Assembly (NCBI GenBank): GCA_963575745.1
Contig: CAUYUJ010021173.1
Location: 75,454-139,453, forward strand
Source of the DNA: Prorocentrum cordatum
Lineage: Eukaryota; Sar; Dinophyceae; Prorocentrales; Prorocentraceae
DNA length: 64,000 bases
Reading direction: 5' to 3'
Made by a program: the position numbers and the translations under genes. The notes under the pieces were generated by a model that was given only the letters and a program-made list of their open reading frames with translations, did not search any database and was not told where the DNA came from. Below are positions 42,347-52,849 of the stretch, in pieces. Every line of letters begins with the position of its first letter. Position 1 is the first letter of the stretch.

Positions 42347-42659
42347 CTGGGCTGTACGGAGATCCGGTATCTGGATCAAAAGACAATATGAAATTTGCCA
42401 ACCACGGGTTGGGCCAGGCTGGCTACGGAAGAGCAGCCGCAGAGTCAGCAGCAGGAGCAGGAGCAGGAGCATAACTGGGAAGCATGGGAGGGGAAAGAGA
42501 AGAAGCGGCGTCGGAGGAGGCACAAGATGAGGATTGTCAGGGCAAGCAGCGAAAACGGGGAGCTGAAGGGGGAAAACAATGTGGCAACCCGCTCATTCAA
42601 TCTGCGTCATGCACTGGTGCACACCAAACACCCCTCCGCATCACAATGGGGCAGAAGAG

Positions 42660-42675
42660 AGAGAGAGAGAGAGAG

Positions 42676-42758
<83 letters not shown>
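42660..42758 (+). repeat. (GA)n then poly-A of about 80 bases
   Basis: The longest homopolymer in the window; no retrotransposed gene body is visible upstream on +. Confidence 0.9.
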
Positions 42759-42759
<1 letters not shown>

Positions 42760-42799
42760 GAGAGAACAAACAAAGGAGAGCAAGCGAGAGGGAGGGAGG

Positions 42800-42885
42800 A
42801 GTAGGAGGAGGAGGAGGAGGAGGAGGAGGAGGAGGAGGACGAGGAGGAGGAGGAGGAGGAGGAGGACCAGGAGACGGAGGAGATA
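42800..42885 (+). repeat. (GAG)n array
   Basis: Near-pure. Confidence 0.9.
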
Positions 42886-43009
42886 CAGTCATCACGCGAC
42901 CGGACAAAAGAAAACGCTGAATCAAGGAATGGAGGGGCTTTTCCAGCCACGGCCGGCCCTCTGCCGCGAGCAGGTTGCCCGACGCGGACCTGAACGGCCC
43001 GAAAACCAG

Positions 43010-43120
43010 AGTCATGCTGCATCCTCGGGGGACCTTGCCTGTCCCGTCGCGGCCCGATCCGCGTCGACTCCGTTTCGAGGCCTCGTCGGATCCGTGCCGA
43101 ATCCGTGTCGAATGCAGCGT
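43010..43120 (+). repeat. Rep-N copy 1
   Basis: GCATCCTCGGGGGACCTTGC, CTGTCCCGTCGCGGCCC and CGAATCCGTGTCGAATG are shared with 51655-51790. Confidence 0.6.
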
Positions 43121-43344
43121 CACCGGAGCCGCTCTCCCCGAGCTCAGAGGTGGTCCTCAGCTCGGCGCCTCGACTGCCCGGCCACGGCAGCGGGCACGAG
43201 CTCCCCGCAGGAGTGCGAGGAGGGGGAGCGGCCCGGCCAGGGCGCCAGGGAGGGGCGGGGTCCGGCAGGCCGGGGGAGGCGGAGGCCGAGCGCGGACGAG
43301 GCCCCAGCGGAGGCAGACGAAGGAGTGGTGCGCCGCCGCCTCGA

Positions 43345-43500
43345 GCCTCCTCCTCCTCCTCCTCCTCCTCTCCTCCTCACTCCTCCTCCTCCTCCCTCCT
43401 CCTCCTCCTACCTCCTCCTCCTCCTCCTCTCCTCCTTCTCCTCCTCCTCCTCTCCCCTCCTCCTCCTCCCCTCCTCCTCCTCCTCCTCCCGCCTCCCCTC
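43345..43500 (+). repeat. (CTC)n array
   Basis: Opposed by (GAG)n at 43750-43840. Confidence 0.9.
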
Positions 43501-43749
43501 CCCCCTTCCTTCTCACCTCATCCGCCCTCCCCCTCTTCCTCTTCTTGCTCCGTCCCCCTCCTACTCGAATACAAAGCCTGTCGGGGGGGGGGGGGGGGGC
43601 GGGCACGGATAGACCGCCGCGCGCGGCATCGGTGGGCTCGGGGCGCGGTGCGCCCGCCCACTGGAGGGTCAAGGGTGCTCCTTGGACCAAACGGAGGAGG
43701 CAGGGGTGCCTCAAGAATCAAGGGTGGCGCAGGGGCCTCGAAGAGTGGC

Positions 43750-43840
43750 TAGATGATGAGGAGGATGAGGAGGGGGAGGAGGGGGAGGAGGAGGAGGAGG
43801 AGGAGGAGAAGGAGGAGGAGGAGGAGGAGGAGGAGGAACG
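43750..43840 (+). repeat. (GAG)n array
   Basis: Inverted relative to 43345-43500, about 250 bp apart. Confidence 0.9.
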
Positions 43841-44065
43841 AAACGGAACGCTCGTTGGGAAGACCCCGAGCAGGAGCCGAACAGGGCCAGAACCGACGAA
43901 TGCTTGAGGCCTTGAGACGCACGGCGCTTGGGGAGCCCGAAGGCGCCATGGGGCCGCTGACATTGCAGTGTCCTCGCCCTGTGATGTGTGCAGAGAGGAG
44001 GACGAGACAAAGAGGGCCAAGGAGGAGGGGGCGCAGCAGAAGAAGAGTGAAACAAGGAGGATGAC

Positions 44066-44345
44066 AGTGGAGGTGGAGGTGGAGGTGGAGGTGGAGGTGG
44101 CGGTGGAGGTGGAGGGACACGACACTAACCGGCAACCTCCACGTGTGCACTGAATGGTATCGGCCTCCTCTTCCTCCCCATCCAAAGGCAGAAGAGCGTG
44201 CACGTGTGGCCCCGGTACGAGGAGGATGAGGAGGAGGAGGAGGACGACGACAGGGAGGACGACAGGGTGAGCAGGAGGGAGGGGGGGACGACAACGACGA
44301 CGACGACGACGACGTCGACGACGACGACGACGACGGAGGAACAGG
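44066..44345 (+). repeat. (GGTGGA)n and (GAC)n arrays
   Basis: GGTGGA hexamers at 44068-44115, GAC at 44220-44335. Confidence 0.85.
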
Positions 44346-44809
44346 AGGTGGAAGAGCAGGAGGCGAGGGAGGATCAGAGTGTCACCAGATGCTGGGGCAG
44401 TCGCCTCTTCCAGGCCCTCTCGCCCTCCTCGACGCTGGCGCCGCGGTCGACCCCCAGGACCTGCCGGCGGAGGTTCGTAGGGGGGCAACGGCCGCGGGGG
44501 GGAGAGCGGCCTCGCAGGGGAGAGGGAACAGATACTGGGCAGCAGGACACGCCACGAATATGTACATATATATATGTGTGTATACACACTCTAACACGCG
44601 CCGCCGAGTGTTCCTTGTGGCTTCGAGGCCAGGTAGCGGTGTATAAAAAAGGTTGGCTCGTAGTCGTGATTTATATACCGCCACTCTCCATATGAGGCCA
44701 AAGAACAATCCACTCGACGCCCTCCAGTGGAGGGCGTCCGTGTATAGTTATGCTTTGTGGCGGAAAGGAAGGGACGGGGCAGGGGAACGACTGAAGGAGC
44801 GGGTGCCGC

Positions 44810-45253
44810 TTGAGCGATCCTCAGCTTGCCAATCTGGTGGGCGCCGAAGACATCTCAAAGTACACTCGGCGCACCCGAGAGGCGCTGCCGATTCTGAAGG
44901 TGTGCCCTGGTGTGACAAATCAACGACGCATCTCATATGACCCGTCGCTGACACGGCTATCGGCATCAAACATGAGCGCTTGGACGCAAGCTGCTCAAAA
45001 ACACCAGAGCGAAATCGACGACTATCGGAGGGGCGCCATCCCCACTGGAGTGGGTGACAAAGCCGACGCGCGTGCGGAGGGGACGAAGCTGCGCGAGCGG
45101 GAACCATGCTCCCAAATACTTCGATATGGTATGTATGATATGCGGCCCCCGAGCTCCCGACCACTTCCCCAGCTGTGGCTTTGCGTCCCATGCCCATGTT
45201 TGACTGTCCCATCGAGGAAAAACGCTGGGATTGAAACACACATAATCGTCTGA
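44810..45253 (+). CDS. Open reading frame of unknown function
   Basis: A 147-codon open frame (first codon TTG, no ATG at the 5' end) has ordinary amino-acid usage without low complexity: LANLVGAEDISKYTRRTREA, LPILKVCPGVTNQRRISYDP, then SAWTQAAQKHQSEIDDYRRG and a less convincing tail after ILRYG. The - strand frame over the same DNA is also open but richer in Arg, Pro and Ser. I do not recognise it. If real it is an exon lacking its start. Confidence 0.3.
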   Translation: MSDPQLANLVGAEDISKYTRRTREALPILKVCPGVTNQRRISYDPSLTRLSASNMSAWTQAAQKHQSEIDDYRRGAIPTGVGDKADARAEGTKLREREPCSQILRYGMYDMRPPSSRPLPQLWLCVPCPCLTVPSRKNAGIETHIIV

Positions 45254-45539
45254 GATATGGGCTCCTAGCTCGAGCCACCTCACGTCCTTGCGGATTACGC
45301 GTGAGAGTGATGCTACGGCAGATGTCGCCCTGCGAGCGCCTACTGGTATCTAACAATGTCCCTATTAGCGCCTACTGGCGCCTATGAATGTCTATCGCCG
45401 ATCAACGACCACTTACAAGCAACAATGAACGTCCATAGCTGGGGAAGACAACAGCTCATGCTTACAGTGGCTCTCACGCATAGCACACCTTCACATCCAT
45501 CAATTCGCGGGGGGGGGGCGTGAACCTCGCGGGCCCCCC

Positions 45540-45725
45540 CCAAGGCTGCCCTGCGATGCTCCCGTGGTTGTCGCGTGGTTGTCCGCGCGAGCGCCGCAGG
45601 TTCTTCCACCAGGCCGCCCCGTGGCCGTGCGGCCGCACCGTGCCTGGTTGGCCTGTGGCTGCCATGCGGCTGCCCAGCGGTTGTCCTGCGGCTGCCCTGT
45701 GATCGTCGGGGTGTTGTCCTGCCGT
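45540..45725 (+). repeat. GCCCTGCGGTTGTC-type degenerate repeats
   Basis: CTGCC.TGCGG and GTTGTC words recur about every 10-15 bases. Confidence 0.5.
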
Positions 45726-46325
45726 GGCCGTCCCGTGCGGCGAGTTTGTGCCGTGCCGACGTCACCGTCGGTTTCTGCTACCGGCGGGGTCGTTCGGCCT
45801 CGAACGATCGGCCGTTTCCGAGACGTCAGAGTGTTCGGCAGCGACCGATGCTGCGGTCGACGGCGGCGTTCAAGAACGGGCCGCCGCCGGTCGGCACGGC
45901 GCGCACCTGCAATAGCTGCAGTGTAGTCGGCTAAATCGTGTTGGCAGGTCTCTGTGCAGATGCACACAGGTGTGCAATGAGAAGGCCCAACGCTGCAGAA
46001 CTGCCCGAAGGGTTTAGCGTCCTCACATGAAGTAGGAAAGCAGAACACGTGACAGCAGTCGAGGGCTGGAAGAGCCATGCTGGTTAGAAATGTTCGAAGA
46101 GCTGGAGAGGCTGTAGGAACTGGATGTGTTAGAACAGGTGGGCACGCAGGGGTTACGTAAAATCAGTGTGGCGCTCGCTGTATGACGTGGTAAGAACTGA
46201 CTGAAACGAGCATGAAACGAGTAGGCGGCATAGCGAAAGATGAAGAAGTTCGTAAGACTCTGAAAGCTTGAACAGTCGTGTACTGAAGCTGGAATTGAGA
46301 TACGTGACATACAGTTCCAAACTCT

Positions 46326-46510
46326 GTAGACGAGCATGAGGAATGATAAGACCTCAACTTGATTGAACATGTGAACGCGTAGATGGGTTTGAGGGCCTGG
46401 AAGAGTCAGAACAAATGTAGACGAGTATGAGGAATAATAAGACCTCAACTTGATTGAACATGTGAACACGTCGATTGGTTTGAGGGCCTGGAAGAGTCAG
46501 AACAAATGTA
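46326..46510 (+). repeat. Tandem pair of about 91 bp
   Basis: GTAGACGAGCATGAGGAA, GACCTCAACTTGATTGAACA and GAGGGCCTGGAAGAGTCAGA occur twice with few differences. Confidence 0.85.
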
Positions 46511-46628
46511 GGAATTGCAAGCGGTGAAAATGGGGATGTCACATCTAGCGCAAATTAGAATACCCCGAACAACTACAACGTGTAAGAGAATATACGTTGC
46601 CAACCCGGTGCGAACCAAATTACAAAAA

Positions 46629-46652
46629 CAAAAAAAAAAAAAAAAAAAAAAA
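46629..46652 (+). repeat. Poly-A run
   Basis: More than 20 A; no transcription unit upstream can be assigned. Confidence 0.9.
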
Positions 46653-46963
46653 CACCCGGCGAGTGATCGTGTATGTAGGTATGCATGATGTTGGTGTAGG
46701 CTCTGGCGTTGGTTCTGACGTTAGTGATAGTTTGGGTGTTGACCACAGCATCCACATCAGACACATCAGACCAAACAAGTCCACCCTCAACAGCGATCGC
46801 AACAGGGGCTCTTGCTTGCTCGAGTGCCAGTCAACCTTTGAATCGAAACCATTTGTGCACGCCATTTCGTCTTGGATCGCATCCCTGTTGGTGGGATCCC
46901 TTTTCGTTGCGAGGGCTGCAGGGCTCAGACAGGCGAGCGGGCGGGGTTTGAGGCCTCCTGGAT

Positions 46964-47143
46964 GGGGTCCACGTAGATGGGGTCGGAGGATCTCGCCGCA
47001 TCGCCGATGCATCTGCGATGCATCGGCGACGTCGGCGACGCATCGGCGACGTCTGCGCGAAGAAAGTCGGGCCCCGCATCGAGCCGCATCGGCGGCGCGT
47101 CGGCGATGCGGCGCGATCCTCCGACCCCGTCTGCTCCGACCCC
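46964..47143. mobile_element. TIR-B copy 2
   Basis: This has the same ends and the same GCATCGGCGAC-type interior as 41329-41524; the inverted repeat here extends over about 47 bp (GGGGTC.G..G.AGA. followed by GGGGTCGGAGGATC). It is bracketed by a 27-bp imperfect direct repeat of neighbouring DNA (46893-46919 and 47184-47210). Confidence 0.7.
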
Positions 47144-47620
47144 TGCGGGGAGGCCTGGGAGGCTCGCAGGTCCCCCTTCCGGCGGGATGCCTTCTCGCCG
47201 CGAGGGCTGCGAGGGCGCGGGCGGAACGGACTCGGACGGGCGGCGAGGCCCGTCCCAGACCCGAAATGTGGGCCCTCGGGTCAGGTCGGGGCTCGTGAGA
47301 GAGGAGGAGGAAGAGGAGGAGGAGGAGGAGGAGGAGGAGGTGGAGGAGGAGGAGGTGGAACAGGAGGAGGAGGCGAAGGAGGAGGAGGAGGAGGAGGAGG
47401 AGGAGGAGGGGGAGGAGGAGGAGGAGGAGGAGGGAGGGGAGGGGAGGGGGAGGGGGAGGGGGGTGTCGGGCGGGCCCGAACCAACTCGGGGGGGCCGCGG
47501 AGGCTGCGCGGCGGCCGCCTCGTGGGCGGCGCTCTCCGTGGACGGGGCGGCGGCGAGGATGCGGTCCACCACCTCCTGCAGCGGCGCGGCCTGGGCCAGC
47601 GGGAGAGGAGGAGAGAGGAG
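47140..47620 (-). CDS. Possible exons around a (GAG)n array
   Basis: Two protein-like patches on the - strand: AQAAPLQEVVDRILAAAPST ESAAHEAAAA (about 47480-47610) and LTRGPTFRVWDGPRRPSESV PPAPSQPSRREGIPPEG (about 47170-47290), separated by (GAG)n at 47305-47450. TIR-B copy 2 lies immediately downstream. Unknown function. Confidence 0.25.
47305..47460 (+). repeat. (GAG)n array
   Basis: GAG with GGT and GCG interruptions. Confidence 0.9.
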
Positions 47621-48059
47621 AGAGGAGGAGCGGAGGGGGGGGGGGGGGCGGGGGAGGGAGCAGGCGGTGAGGAGCGGAGGGGGCGGGGGAGGACGGGGAG
47701 GGAGAGATAGGAGGAGGGGGGGAGCAGGAGGACAAGGCGAGGGGGGAAATGGGGGGGAGTGTGCTGTGGATAGAGAGGGGGAGGGGGATGGAGAGGAGGA
47801 GGAAGAGGGGGGGGCGTCGGAGGAGCAGGAGGACGAATGGGAGGGCGCCATGAGGAGGAGGCAGAGGGGACGAAAAAAAGGATGAGTGGGTGGAAGGGTA
47901 GGACAGGAGGAGGAGGAGGAGGAGGAGGCCGACGACGATGACGGCAAAGTAATTAGGGGGGAAGGAGGAGGAGGATATTGACGGGAGGAGCGGGAGGGAG
48001 AAGGAGGAGGAGAAGGAGGAGGTGTTCCACGGGGGCCAGTTCTGCATTGCTCTTCCTCG

Positions 48060-48550
48060 TTCCTCCTCCTCCTCCTCCTCCTCCTCCTCCTCCTCAGTCT
48101 GCTGCTGCTTCTCCTCTCCCACCATCTCGCCTACAACAGCTCCTCAATCTTGCTTCCTTGGAACTAACTCATCCCTGTCGCACTCGCAGACGTGTCCGTA
48201 GGCACGGTCGGGCGTTCCGCCTCGGACTTCCTCGCCATTTCTGATCCTGAAAGTTGAAAGTTGCATCAGCTTCAGTGATAGAGGAGGTGGTTGTCCTGAT
48301 GCGACTATCAGCTTAGCGCCGAGCACGTTCGTCGAGGATGGAGGCCGGCTCCGTTTCTCAATGTGGCTCTCGCCTTAGCGCCGCACCCATTCGTCGTCAA
48401 AATTTGCAACTAACGATTTCAAGGATTCGTACGGCTGAAGTACGCGGAACTTTGTTCTGGCGGGATTTAGGATGATCAGGACGCGCCAGTCACGTGGATT
48501 CGCCGTACTGAAACGCCAGGAAGCGCATTACGGCTTAATGTATCGGTATC
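48060..48550. other. Short (CTC)n then low-copy DNA
   Basis: (CTC)n at 48060-48095. CTTAGCGCCG...TTCGTCG occurs twice about 61 bp apart (48313, 48374). No gene supported. Confidence 0.4.
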
Positions 48551-48720
48551 ACTAGTATCGTTGGTAGTGTTATCATGTTTGCCCTTACTATTCGTATTAC
48601 GACGACCCTTATTGTCATTAGCATTCTCATTGTCATTATTAGTAGTAACATGATTACCGCTGTTAATATCAGTCTTCGTATGATCAAAACTATTCGTAGC
48701 ATGGTGTTTGTTATGATTAC
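48550..48720 (+). repeat. Decayed (ATT/ATC)n array, left part
   Basis: ATT, ATC and AGT triplets in loose register, continued at 49130-49560 after an inserted Rep-I block. Confidence 0.55.
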
Positions 48721-49110
48721 TTCGCCGGCCCAACGGGCCAGATGCGTGCTAAGATCTCCGGTAACTGCTAAATAATACTTCTACTTCGCGCGCGCGGGGC
48801 GGCCCCTGGGGGTCCCCCGGCGAAAAGTACCCCGGACGATCCCTGGCAGGGTCGGATCAGAGATGGTTTTGAGGGCCTTTTTTCGACACCCTCACGAGGA
48901 TTGTGGCCTCCGAGGGGGGGGGGCACTCGACTACCCCGCCCCAAGAGGCCCCCAAGCGCCCCCCAAGAGGCCCAAGGGGGCCCAAGACGCCGCCAAGGAG
49001 CCCCAAGAGACCCCCAAGAGGCCCCCAAGAGGCCCCTAGGAGGCCCCAAAGAGGCCCCCAAGAGGCTTCAAAGAGGCCCCATAGAGCGCTCGAGGGCCGG
49101 CTGAATGAGC
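48721..49110 (+). repeat. Rep-I copy 2 plus CCCCAAGAGGCC array
   Basis: CGCCGGCCCAACGGGCCAGA, GCGTGCTAAGATCTCCGGT and GGCAGGGTCGGATCAGAGAT match 26015-26165; the array at 48940-49095 follows in the same order as at 26 kb. Confidence 0.7.
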
Positions 49111-49129
49111 GAAGCGATTAATATACCCT

Positions 49130-49900
49130 CAAACGTTTTAGCAGTATTACCATGGTAATCCGTATTATGACCGTCACAATTACTCATATCATCACCATCG
49201 TCACTAACACGATCATCATTATTATCATCATTACTATCGTCAATGTTGGCGTCACTATTGTCGTCTACGTTATCATCATCGCCATGATCATGATTATCAC
49301 GATGATTCGTATCAGTCGTAGTACCAAGAGCATCACTACCAGTAGTAGCATCATCGTCACTATCACTATCACCGTCATCAGCGTGTATCATGTGAGTTCT
49401 CACCATGACCCAAATGGGAATTATCACCATCGTCAGCATCGTCGATGTCGGCACCCCCATCGTCACCATAAGCATCACCACCACCATCACAATCACGATC
49501 ATAGTCACCAGCAGCGTCACCACCATCACCATGGCAATAGTCATCCCCATCACCCTTAACAACAGCAACAACAACATTCACACGTTATCATCATCGTCAC
49601 CATCAGTGTCATCATCAGCATCAGCAACATCATCGTCATTATCATCAGCAGCATCATCAGCAGCAGCATCACCATCAGCAGCATCATCAGCAGCATCCGC
49701 AGCATCATCAGTTTCTTCATCAGCATTCCCATCATCACCATCCTCATCATCCTTGTCGTCGGACTCGGAGGCAGAAAACAAAACCATCAGCATTAGCAGA
49801 AGCATCGCCACTCCTTCGTTCCACCACCATGACCATGGTGCGCATTGACAGCATCGGCATCGTCATCATCAGCAGCAGCATCGTACACACCATCTTCATC
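49130..49900 (+). repeat. Degenerate (ATC)n array
   Basis: More substituted at its left end, purer after 49565. Confidence 0.85.
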
Positions 49901-50109
49901 CCCTCCTCTGTGACCTTTGCATCACAGCCATCCTGATCAACCTCATCCACCTCGTCCTCAAACTGTCTTAAATCTAAAGCTCAATCCTTCAGATCATCAC
50001 CCTCATGACCCTCCTCCTAATCATGTCAATCCTCATGCTCTTTCTCTTGGTTCCCCTCATCCCAATCCTACGCGCACTCCCCTCCTCGACGTCCCTCCTT
50101 ATTCCTCCG

Positions 50110-50420
50110 TTTCCCCCCTCCTCCTCCTCCTCCTCCTCCTCCTCCTCCTCCTCCAACTAATCCTCTTCATCAACATCTTCCTACCATCCACCTGAACCTC
50201 ATCCTTCTCCTCCTCGCCCTCCTCATCCACCTCCGTCTCCTCATGCTCCCCATCCGCCCCCTCTCCCTCCTCCGTCTCCTCCTCTTCCTCCTTCTCCTCC
50301 TGCTCTTGTTTCTTGTCCTTCTCCTCCTCCTCCTCCTCCTCCTCCTCCTCCTCCTCCTCTTCCTCCTCCTCCTCACCATCCTCCTCCATCCCACGCCTCT
50401 TCCTCCTCCTCCTCCTCCTG
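50110..50420 (+). repeat. (CTC)n arrays
   Basis: Pure tracts at 50117-50152 and 50312-50360 within CT-rich DNA. Confidence 0.85.
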
Positions 50421-50716
50421 CTAACCCTACTCCTGCCCTCGCCGCCCTTCCCCTCCCTGCTCGTCGTCGCAGTCCTCGCCCCCACTCCCTGGCTGCACGC
50501 AGAAGTGACCCTAGGCTTATGTTGTTCCCATCGTGCATAAGGACCACATCCCAGAAATAATTTCGAGCACCCAGGAGAGTATCGAAGCAGTGTCGAACGA
50601 GCATCGCCCCCCAATGCCCGACACGTGAAAACCCTCCAGTTTCGGTACATTGTTGGAGCTCGAAATTATTTCTGGTGATCATGGCTCAAGCAGATTGGAA
50701 CATCATAACCCCAGGC

Positions 50717-50842
50717 ACGAGTGACCTCTGGTGCACGGCCTTTGGGCGGGGCGTGGGGTAGCCAAACTCAAGCGCGCAATCCGCTGCCATCGCAACGCCT
50801 TCACCGATCGGGGGACCCCAATGAGCCCGCACCACAAAGTAA
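50717..50842. mobile_element. TIR-C copy 2, interrupted on its right side
   Basis: GAGTGACCTCTGGTGCACGG and the following body match the left part and centre of the element at 54080-54248 up to GCCCGCACCA. The expected right-end words (CACTCCGGCGAA) appear only at 51104, after the Rep-H copy, which suggests nested insertion. Confidence 0.6.
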
Positions 50843-50848
50843 GGAGCC

Positions 50849-51094
50849 GAACTCTATATAGATGTATATATGTATATACATTTCTGTAGATATGTATATA
50901 TAATGTGTATTCACCGACGCTTTTTCTGGCCCCGCACCGAAACTCGCACAGGAAAGCGGATCCTGGTGTATACGGGATCCTGGCGTATACGTTTCCCGCT
51001 GTTCCCCGGCGGGGACTACGAGGAAACACCACACCGCCCCGACCGTCGCCCCCGCCCCTCAAGACGTCCTGGCAACGAACAACAGCCCGCCACC
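50849..51094 (+). repeat. Rep-H copy 2 with an AT-rich insert
   Basis: Matches 24609-24805 but carries about 50-55 bp of TA/TG microsatellite between GAACTCTATA and TCACCGACGC. Confidence 0.75.
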
Positions 51095-51139
51095 GGTAAC
51101 GCACACTCCGGCGAAGGGTTCCTCCGGCGAAGGGTCCCT

Positions 51140-51275
51140 CCTCCTCCTCCTCCTCCTCCTCCCTTCCTCCTCCTCCTCCTCCTCCTCCTCCTCCTCCTCC
51201 TCCTCCTCCTCCTCCTCCCTCCTCCTCCTCCTCCTCCTCCTCCTCCTCCTCCTCCTCCTCCTCCTCCTCCTCCTC
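51140..51275 (+). repeat. (CTC)n array bracketed by direct repeats
   Basis: CTCCGGCGAAGGGTYCCT occurs at 51106-51123, 51122-51139 and 51296-51313. Confidence 0.9.
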
Positions 51276-51339
51276 CAGTGACCGACCAAGGGCCCCTCCG
51301 GCGAAGGGTCCCTGCGAGAGCGCCCCACTCTCCGCGAGA

Positions 51340-51455
51340 GCGCCCCGCTGCCCGTGGCCTGCGCCGGCCTGGCGGGCGCCTCGCCATCGGCGGCCTCCGC
51401 CTGCGCCTGCGGGGTCGAGCCGGCAGACGACGGCCGGAGCCCGGGCCTTCCACGC
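51340..51455 (-). CDS. Repeated AGS exon, copy E (diverged)
   Basis: SAGSTPQAQAEAADGEAPAR PAQATGSGAL on the - strand matches the AGS core, with GEAPA in place of DVPV. It lies directly 3' (gene sense) of the TIR-A element at 51459-51605 and upstream of a (CTC)n array bracketed by direct repeats. DNA identity to copies A-D is low, so agreement in this frame points to selection on protein. Confidence 0.5.
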
Positions 51456-51458
51456 CAT

Positions 51459-51605
51459 CTGATGGGCCTGTTTTCCACCACCACCACCATAAGTTGGAGG
51501 GGGAGGGGGTCCTCCTCCCCCTCTTCTTCTTCCTCCTCCTCCTCACCCTTCACCCCCTTTCCCCCTCCGACTTATGGTGGTGGTGGTGGAAAACAGGCCC
51601 ATCAT
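51459..51605. mobile_element. TIR-A copy 2
   Basis: This 147-bp element carries the same inverted ends as the one at 41830-42057: CTGATGGGCCTGTTTTCC, (CCA)n, CATAAGTTGGAGG on the left and the reverse complement on the right, with a short CTC-rich centre. CAT flanks it on both sides (51456-51458 and 51606-51608), again a 3-bp duplication. On the - strand it separates two exon-like stretches, one of which leads into the AGS-type repeated exon at 51340-51455, so it may also be an intron; no clean GT or GC donor is visible, only a possible GA donor. Confidence 0.7.
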
Positions 51606-51654
51606 CATCGGCTACAACCCGTGGGGGAGACGGCCGGAGCCAGACGTGCTCAGC

Positions 51655-51800
51655 CTGGGTCGCATCTTCGGGGGGCCTGGTCTGCCCCGTCGCGTCCCTG
51701 CCTGCGTCGAATCTGTGTCGAAGCCGCGTCGAATCCATGTCGCAGTCGTCGAATCCGCGTCGAATCCACGTCGAATCCGCGTCGAATCCACGCCAGATCC
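51655..51800 (+). repeat. Rep-N copy 2 with 12-bp CGCGTCGAATCC tandem
   Basis: GCATCTTCGGGGGGCCTGGT and CTGCCCCGTCGCGTCCC match 43010-43120, followed by about eight GTCGAATCC units. Confidence 0.7.
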
Positions 51801-52009
51801 ACAAGAAGAGACACAAATTTGGGGGACAAACGAAGTCCCCCGAAGATGCAACGCAACTCAGCTACTATTCCAGTATGCCCTTCAGGGCTAGACATCACGA
51901 GGCAGCCCGCGTCGCCCAGGATAGGCCCGGGGGTAGGCGCTGGCTCATTTCGTCGTCCCGCTCGGCCATTCACACGGATGGAAGAATCAGGCCACTCGAA
52001 TATTTCCCC

Positions 52010-52146
52010 TCCTCTTCCTCCTCCTCATCACCCCTCATCATCATCAGCAGCAGCAGCATCAGCATCAGCATCAGCATCAGCATCATCATCATAATCATCA
52101 CCATCATCAGCATCAGCATCAGCATCATCATCACCATCAGCATCAA

Positions 52147-52190
<44 letters not shown>

Positions 52191-52669
52191 GCAGCATCAT
52201 CAGCACTACCATCAGCATTATCATCAGCAGCATCATCATTATCCTCGTCATCATCATCAGCAGCATCATCATCGTTAGCAGCATCATCATCATCATCATC
52301 GTCAGCATCGTCATCAGCATTATCATTATCACCTCCATCATCATCATCATCATCATCAGCAGCAGCATCACCATCAGCAGCAATAGAATATACAGCATCA
52401 GCATCATCGTCATGATCATCATCAGCATAGCCATCGTCATCAGCAGCAGCGTCATCATCAGCATTATCATCACCATCACCATCAGCATCAGCATCATCAT
52501 TATCACCATCATTAGTAGCATCATCATCCTTAGCATTACCATTATCAGTATGATCATCCGTACCATCATCATCAGCAGCATCATCATAAGCAGCATCATC
52601 ATCAGCATCATCAACATTATCACTATCGTTATCAGCATCACCATCATCATCACCGTCCTCATCATCAGC

Positions 52670-52721
<52 letters not shown>

Positions 52722-52765
52722 GCCACATCATCAGCCACATCATCAGCATGATCATCACCCACTTC
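52010..52765 (+). repeat. (ATC)n array
   Basis: ATC with CAG interruptions. Confidence 0.95.
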
Positions 52766-52849
52766 GTCGGCCATTTCATCGTGCCCATCCTCATCCTCCT
52801 CCTCCTCCTTCTCATTTTCCCTCTGGGCCTCGTCGTCGTCTTCTGATTG

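Noticed and set aside
45500-46078. - strand frame with repeated Gly-Gln-Pro-Gln-Asp-Asn
   Set aside because: Derived from the GCCCTGCGGTTGTC repeat; no independent support.
50675-50695. Second spliced-leader-like word (TGGCTCAAG) on +
   Set aside because: Nine-base match only, with no following exon.
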